Part shown: positions 33,040 through 37,696 of the stretch, piece by piece | Numbering within the stretch: the stretch's first letter is position 1 | Layout: the number at the start of each line of letters is the position of its first letter | NCBI GenBank assembly: GCA_937899105.1 | Contig: CALBPF010000211.1 | Coordinates: 1 to 37,696 of the forward strand | DNA from: an uncultured Flammeovirgaceae bacterium | Lineage (GTDB): Bacteria > Bacteroidota > Bacteroidia > Cytophagales > Cyclobacteriaceae | Direction: 5' to 3' | DNA: 37,696 bases | Made by a program: the position numbers and the translations under genes | Notes under the pieces: generated by a model | Databases searched by the model: none | What the model saw: only the letters and a program-made list of their open reading frames with translations | What the model was told of the DNA's origin: nothing

Positions 33040-33107
33040 TTGAATAGAATTAGAAAGTACTTGAACAGACTTGAACGAGGTTGAACTGGGATATTTAACT
33101 TTTGAAA
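33040..33107 (+). repeat. phased TTGAA direct-repeat array
   Basis: TTGAAT (33040), TTGAAC (33061, 33071, 33081) and TTGAAA (33102) start 21, 10, 10 and 21 bases apart, close to one or two turns of the helix each time. They lie between the TonB receptor gene and the DUF2911 pseudogene, 44 bases before the latter's original ATG. A regulator binding one face of the DNA is the simplest explanation. Confidence 0.45.
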
Positions 33108-33150
33108 TCGTAAGGATTCTAACTTGATAAGGAACTCAAAATCCAGTGAC

Positions 33151-33530
33151 ATGAAAAATTACTTAAAGCTCTTTACGTAGCTGTTCTGCTACCTATTATT
33201 TCAACCACGCTACATGCCCAGGATGTTGGTGGGAATACGCGAGTAAGCCAGTCCCGTACTACCATGGCCAACATTGGGCAATGCGACATTACCATCAAGT
33301 ATCACAGCCCTTCTGTCAAAGGACGCAAGATCTTTGGCGGGATAATTACCTTCAACTTTGTGGTGGATGGCGTTGAATACCCATGGCGTACAGGTTTGAA
33401 TGAGCGCACCACAATCAGCTTCAGTCATGACGTAGAGATTGAATTACGCTATCTTCAAGATAAGGGATTCAATACTACTTTAAATGGGTATTGGCGCGAT
33501 AAAGGTAAACTTCATAATAGGTATTATTAA
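33151..33530 (+). pseudogene. DUF2911 family protein gene, frameshifted and truncated
   Basis: ATG at 33151 opens MKNYLK and stops after nine codons (TAG 33178). The frame one base away continues as ALYVAVLLPIISTTLHAQ, completing a signal peptide, and then TTMANIGQCDITIKYHSPSVKGRKIFGG, EYPWRTGLNERTTISFSHDVEIE, the core of a DUF2911 domain. Restoring a single A in the run near 33166 would rejoin the frames. After HDVEIE the remaining residues do not look like the family and the frame ends at 33530, so the C-terminal half is missing too. DUF2911 proteins are exported and of unknown function. Confidence 0.75.
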
Positions 33531-33620
33531 ACATGAGTTATGCATTGAATCTTGAACTATTTTAAAATGATATGATCCTGGTTTTGGTTAGATTAGGTTT
33601 TTGAATCTCAAACCTATCTT

Positions 33621-35447
33621 ATGTCCTACTTACCCATAGAAGACTACGGAATTATTGGAAACATGCGATCTGCTGCACTCATTGGAACGAATTCATCCAT
33701 TGACTGGTTTTGTTTTCCGCATTTTGATAGCCCCAGTGTATTTGCCAGGCTCTTGGATTCGGAAAAAGGTGGATACTTCAGGATTCAGGCCAAAGGAAAG
33801 AATAGTCATACCAAGCAGTTCTACTGGCCGGATACGAACGTGTTAATAACGCGATTAATGACCGATGAAGGAATTGTTGAAATTACTGACTACATGCCTG
33901 TCGGGAATGAGGTTAAGAATCAACAGGACTACAAAATTGTGCGAAAGCTCAAAAGTGTGCATGGAGATATGTTATTAAACGTGCAGTGTCATCCAGCCTT
34001 TAACTATGCGCGAGATGATCATGAGACGGTAATATGTGATAAAGGAGTTTCATTTCATTCCGCAACACTAAGTATGGCATTATCCACAGCTATTCCTTTA
34101 ACAGCTGCGAACAACGGGGTGGATACTGATTTTATCCTAAAAGATGGAGATTCTGTTGTCTTTATTTTTCATGAACTTGACAGTCCGGATGCCTCGCCAT
34201 GCAATTTGCCCGAAGATAATGCTGAGCAGCAATTTAAAAATACCATTGATTACTGGCGCAGCTGGTTGTCTAAATCCACCTATAAAGGACGATGGCGCGA
34301 AATGGTCAATCGCTCTGTCCTTACTCTGAAGCTATTGACATTTGAACCCACAGGAGCTATTGTAGCCGCGCCAACCTGCAGTTTACCCGAGGGAATAGGC
34401 GGTGAACGTAACTGGGATTATCGCTACACCTGGATTCGCGATGCAGCGTTTACCGTATATGCCTTTCTGCGAGTCGGTTTTACCGAGGAAGCTGATCGAT
34501 TTATGGATTGGGTAATTCAACGCAGCGATGAATGCCGCAATTCAGACACGTTGCAGATCATGTATGGAGTAGATGGACGGCATACATTGACAGAAGAGAC
34601 CCTGGATCATCTGTCGGGCTATAAGGACTCCAAGCCTGTACGGATTGGCAACGGCGCCTATGATCAGCTGCAGCTGGATATTTACGGAGAGCTCATGGAT
34701 TCCGTTTATCTGTATAACAAATATGGTTCCCCTATATCTCACCAGGCATGGAAAAGCTTGTCTAAACATTTGGAATGGGTATGCGAGCATTGGGATGAGG
34801 TAGATGAAGGTATTTGGGAGGTCAGGAGCGGCAGACAGCGATTTGTATATTCAAAAGTCATGTGCTGGGTAGCACTGGATAGGGGCATTCGCCTGGCACA
34901 GAAACGATCATTTCCGGCAGATATCCCTAAATGGGCCAAAACACGTGATAAGATCTATAACGAGGTCATGGAGAAAGGGTGGAATAAGGACAGGAAGGCC
35001 TTTATTCAGTACTATGGAAGCGACACACTGGATGCCTCTAACCTGATGATGCCATTGGTGTTTTTCATCGCCCCAAATGATCCAATGATGATCAGTACAC
35101 TAAAAGAAACGTTAAAATCTCCGGATGAAGGGGGTCTGGTAATGAATAGCCTGGTGTATCGGTATAACGTACATGAAACAGAAGACGGACTATCCGGCCA
35201 CGAAGGGACCTTTAACATCTGCACCTTTTGGCTGGTAGAGGCCTTGACCCGGTCAGGTAAAACTAAACCTGAGTTTTTAGAACATGCCAGGCTTATGTTC
35301 GAGCAAATGCTTGGTTATGCTAACCACCTTGGTATTTATTCCGAAGAAATCAGTGAAAGAGGAGAGGCGTTAGGCAATACACCCCAGGCTTTTACGCACT
35401 TGGCCCTTATCAGCGCGGCGTATAATTTGGATAAGGCGCTTGGGTAG
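33621..35447 (+). CDS. glycoside hydrolase family 15 protein (glucoamylase/trehalase-like)
   Basis: The N-terminal trehalase-like domain begins YLPIEDYGIIGNMRSAALIGTNSSIDWFCFPHFDSPSVFARLLD. The (alpha/alpha)6 barrel carries GGERNWDYRYTWIRDAAFTVYAFLRVGF, then GIWEVRSGRQRFVYSKVMCWVALDRG with the likely general acid Glu. A C-terminal segment HEGTFNICTFWLVEAL, then GIYSEEISERGEALGNTPQAFTHLALI holds the likely base Glu. Length 608 aa is typical. No signal peptide is seen, so it probably acts in the cytoplasm on alpha-glucans or trehalose. It is followed by a hairpin (AGCGTT/AACGCT, 35455-35476). Confidence 0.92.
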   Translation: MSYLPIEDYGIIGNMRSAALIGTNSSIDWFCFPHFDSPSVFARLLDSEKGGYFRIQAKGKNSHTKQFYWPDTNVLITRLMTDEGIVEITDYMPVGNEVKNQQDYKIVRKLKSVHGDMLLNVQCHPAFNYARDDHETVICDKGVSFHSATLSMALSTAIPLTAANNGVDTDFILKDGDSVVFIFHELDSPDASPCNLPEDNAEQQFKNTIDYWRSWLSKSTYKGRWREMVNRSVLTLKLLTFEPTGAIVAAPTCSLPEGIGGERNWDYRYTWIRDAAFTVYAFLRVGFTEEADRFMDWVIQRSDECRNSDTLQIMYGVDGRHTLTEETLDHLSGYKDSKPVRIGNGAYDQLQLDIYGELMDSVYLYNKYGSPISHQAWKSLSKHLEWVCEHWDEVDEGIWEVRSGRQRFVYSKVMCWVALDRGIRLAQKRSFPADIPKWAKTRDKIYNEVMEKGWNKDRKAFIQYYGSDTLDASNLMMPLVFFIAPNDPMMISTLKETLKSPDEGGLVMNSLVYRYNVHETEDGLSGHEGTFNICTFWLVEALTRSGKTKPEFLEHARLMFEQMLGYANHLGIYSEEISERGEALGNTPQAFTHLALISAAYNLDKALG

Positions 35448-35454
35448 TCAAAAG

Positions 35455-35476
35455 AGCGTTGAAATTCAAAAACGCT
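35455..35476 (+). terminator. possible terminator of the GH15 gene
   Basis: AGCGTT (35455-35460) and AACGCT (35471-35476) form a six-base stem with a 10-base loop, 7 bases after the TAG stop. The following GATTTGC is only weakly T-rich. Confidence 0.4.
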
Positions 35477-35541
35477 GATTTGCATATATTGGTGCAGTTG
35501 GAACTGAAATACTAATTTAATTACTGAACTTTAACCTAGTA

Positions 35542-37389
35542 ATGTTAAAGTACGGTTTATATATCGTCTTTCTATTCTCTGGTTTTGTTACTTGCGGGCA
35601 AGTTTGTGATGGTAATTTTGGAGCTAACATTTTCGGATCAGGGGATTTCGGATCGGGATCGGATCAGATTTTACCAAATGACCCTCAAATAGCTCCTGGC
35701 TATCGCTACACTACTACCTTACCGCCTGAAGATGGCTATTACCTCATAGTCAATCAAATGAACGCAAGTGAAATTTTTCCGGATTGGTTAGCCATCGGAG
35801 ACAACAGTTCGGATGAAAATGGCTATATGATGGTGGTCAACGCTGACTTTGCACCGGGGCTGTTCTACGAGCAAACGATTACCGGGTTATGTGAAAACGT
35901 ATTATATGAGTTTTCAGCAAATGTTATCAATTTGATTCAATCCTGGTCAACCGACAGGATCGACCCTAATGTCTCCTTTCTATTAGACGATAAGGTAGTT
36001 TATACTACCGGCAATATCCCCAAAAATGAACAATGGAATACATATGGATTTACTTTCACCACCGGCCCCGGGCAGACCGAACTGAAACTTTCATTAAGAA
36101 ATAATGCTCCGGGAGGTATTGGAAACGATTTGGCGCTTGATAATATTACTTTTCGACCGTGCGGATCAGAAGCCCTTATTTTACCGGCTACGGTAGCTAA
36201 TATTTGTGAAGACGGGGAACCCATAAATATTACGGCTACCATCATCGGATCTGTCTTTGAAAATAAATTTATACAATGGCAGCAGAGCTTTGATGAAGGT
36301 AGGACATGGATCGATTTAGCCGGAGAAACGGATCTGGACTTTACATTTGATAACCTGAACAGTGGCTTCTATTATTACCGGTATCTCCTGGCCGACAGTC
36401 AGGAAAAATTAAGCAATGAAAAGTGCAGAACTTTTTCGAATACCAAGGTGATACGGGTTATTCCCAAGTTTGTGAATGTTACTGATTCCATATGTCAGGG
36501 TCTGTCTGTTTCTATTGGGAACAGTATCTATTCCACATCAGGCATCTATGTGGACTCACTTCAAAATATCATTGGGTGTGACAGCATCGTAACCATGGAT
36601 TTAACGATTGTGGAAGATGAACTTAAGGGGTTCTTTAGAGTCGTTGATCCTTCATGTGATGACTTTTCCAACGGGAGTATTCAGGGTGAGAAATTGACAA
36701 GTAAGGGACCGTATTCAGTTGAAATTGATGATCAGCCTAAAGAGCCACCCTGGCGTATTACTCAATTGGACGAAGGGTCGTATAACTACACGATTACAGA
36801 CCGATATGGCTGTGTGCTTGACACACTGATCCAAATAACGGATCCTCCTCCCTTTGAAGTTAATCTGGGCCCGGACCAAACGTTGATCTTAGGTGAAAGA
36901 TTTGAGGCAAGTAATATAGTCTCGGAAACGGCTTCTAATTACGAATGGAACTCTGAATCAATCGATTGTGAACCTCCATGTACATCTATAAGTGAACTTT
37001 TTTTAGAAGATATAACTGTTTCATTAACAGCTATTTCAAAGCAAGGATGTGAAGCTTACGATGAAGTTCAGATCATTATTGAACAGGTCACCGATGTTTT
37101 TATTCCAAATATTATCACACCCAACCAAGATGGTAAGAATGATTTTTTTACGGTTTACCCAAAAGAAATTAATGCTATTGAAATGGTAAATGAGCTAAGT
37201 ATTTATAGCCGCAGCGGAAAAAAGTTGTTTGAAAAGTATTCATTTGAACCCGGCATCCCTGAATTAGGATGGAATGGTTCGCAAGATGGCCGTAAAGTAG
37301 CTTCAGGTATTTATTACTACGCTGCAAATGTGAAATTCATCAATGGCAAATCAACACAATATGTTGGCTATGTGAGCTTATTGAGGTAA
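35542..37389 (+). CDS. secreted multidomain protein with CHU_C-type type IX sorting domain
   Basis: A signal peptide (about residues 1-19, ending VTCG) is followed by a beta-sandwich region (about 20-210), which could be a carbohydrate- or surface-binding domain (LYEFSANVINLIQSW, GNDLALDNITFRPCG). PKD/Ig-like repeats follow (about 210-515: GCDSIVTMDLTIVED, then NLGPDQTLILGE). The last 90 residues begin VFIPNIITPNQDGKNDFFTV and end in GIYYYAANVKF and YVGYVSLLR, the gliding-motility C-terminal sorting domain. It should cross the outer membrane through the type IX system and stay on the cell surface or be released. Confidence 0.9.
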   Translation: MLKYGLYIVFLFSGFVTCGQVCDGNFGANIFGSGDFGSGSDQILPNDPQIAPGYRYTTTLPPEDGYYLIVNQMNASEIFPDWLAIGDNSSDENGYMMVVNADFAPGLFYEQTITGLCENVLYEFSANVINLIQSWSTDRIDPNVSFLLDDKVVYTTGNIPKNEQWNTYGFTFTTGPGQTELKLSLRNNAPGGIGNDLALDNITFRPCGSEALILPATVANICEDGEPINITATIIGSVFENKFIQWQQSFDEGRTWIDLAGETDLDFTFDNLNSGFYYYRYLLADSQEKLSNEKCRTFSNTKVIRVIPKFVNVTDSICQGLSVSIGNSIYSTSGIYVDSLQNIIGCDSIVTMDLTIVEDELKGFFRVVDPSCDDFSNGSIQGEKLTSKGPYSVEIDDQPKEPPWRITQLDEGSYNYTITDRYGCVLDTLIQITDPPPFEVNLGPDQTLILGERFEASNIVSETASNYEWNSESIDCEPPCTSISELFLEDITVSLTAISKQGCEAYDEVQIIIEQVTDVFIPNIITPNQDGKNDFFTVYPKEINAIEMVNELSIYSRSGKKLFEKYSFEPGIPELGWNGSQDGRKVASGIYYYAANVKFINGKSTQYVGYVSLLR

Positions 37390-37696
37390 AATCCGGTTTA
37401 ATGTTCAACCGGAAGGCAACTTTAGTTATTGAAGATAAAATTATGTCGCATACGTCTTTAACCAAGTTGTTAGCTATCCAGAATCAGTACAATCTTAGCT
37501 ATGTTATTAAAGAAAGGCCTGTCGATTGGATGTGCTGGGTTGAAGTTAGTTCAGCTAATAAAAATTAGGAATTGTTGGTTTATGATGAGCGCCATGATCT
37601 GAGCGCTGCAAAGCCACTCATATGCCTGTACCTGATGCTATTTAGTCGTCCCTTAAAATCGGCATAAGTACTTAGTTATCAACAGGTTTTGGGTGT
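37390..37696. other. end of window, mostly non-coding
   Basis: A hairpin TCCGGTT/AACCGGA (about 37392-37413, 8-base loop) may end the secreted-protein transcript, but has no T run. A 55-codon frame overlaps its right arm and is annotated separately. From 37569 to the end I see an AGCGC/GCGCT inverted pair and no convincing gene. Confidence 0.4.
37401..37568 (+). CDS. possible small protein, 55 aa
   Basis: An ATG at 37401 opens a 55-codon frame ending at TAG 37566-37568, 11 bases after the secreted-protein stop. The composition is protein-like (NQYNLSYVIKERPVDWMCWVEV) with Trp, Cys and Met near the end. It has no signal peptide and no recognised motif. It could be a real small gene, a relic of a longer one, or chance; the shorter start at 37443 gives 41 aa. 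Confidence 0.25.
   Translation: MFNRKATLVIEDKIMSHTSLTKLLAIQNQYNLSYVIKERPVDWMCWVEVSSANKN

Noticed and set aside
1..37696. CRISPR array, tRNA or rRNA genes, complete insertion sequence
   Set aside because: No regularly spaced repeats with spacers, no tRNA-like cloverleaf with CCA context, and no transposase gene were seen in reading both strands.

Overview
The window looks like chromosome of a member of the Bacteroidota, most likely order Cytophagales. The evidence is a FecI-type sigma factor, FecR and an STN-domain TonB receptor in a row, a gliding-motility/type IX C-terminal sorting domain (CHU_C type), a LytS/LytTR two-component pair, many Cys-lipobox lipoproteins, weak Shine-Dalgarno signals, and promoters of the Bacteroidota form TTTG-N19/20-TAnnTTTG. 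I saw no tRNA, rRNA, CRISPR array, complete insertion sequence or prophage.

Layout. Positions 1-3.9 kb: a membrane protein and a truncated lipoprotein gene on the minus strand, a small conserved-looking protein, a LytS-like kinase and LytTR regulator, and an acidic lipoprotein with a good terminator. Positions 3.9-4.5 kb: a gene-free spacer with a pair of GntR/FadR-like operator sequences and a possible gene relic. Positions 4.5-10.7 kb: a seven-gene operon with mostly overlapping genes (DUF2147 protein, beta-barrel, TolC, lipid-anchored HlyD-type adaptor, FtsX/LolE-type permease, LolD-type ATPase, lipoprotein). It looks like a complete tripartite ABC exporter with three accessory envelope proteins, and is the best candidate here for an undescribed system.

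Positions 10.7-14.2 kb, minus strand: a YghX-type dienelactone hydrolase and a sugar pair (Tat-type Gfo/Idh/MocA oxidoreductase and a DUF1080 lipoprotein) closed by an intrinsic terminator. Positions 14.7-22.8 kb: housekeeping and stress genes in alternating directions: a multi-pass membrane protein, a VOC protein, glutathione peroxidase, a divergent aldehyde dehydrogenase, a CPXCG zinc protein, the ribosome-rescue factor ArfB, a YdeI/OmdA protein, a pyridoxamine-phosphate-oxidase-like flavoprotein with a photolyase/cryptochrome, a small acidic membrane protein, and an endonuclease III with an altered Fe-S cysteine motif. Positions 22.9-26.4 kb: a minimal ethanolamine catabolism operon (eutB, eutC, permease) with no microcompartment genes.

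Positions 26.5-37.7 kb: a DUF1569 protein, a NIPSNAP pseudogene with three frameshifts, a lipoprotein with PepSY-like repeats, the sigma/anti-sigma/TonB-receptor signalling operon, a DUF2911 pseudogene preceded by helically phased TTGAA repeats, a GH15 glucoamylase/trehalase-like enzyme and a secreted type-IX-sorted protein. Two broken genes and one possible relic in the accessory stretches suggest gene decay, or clustered sequencing errors, next to intact operons.
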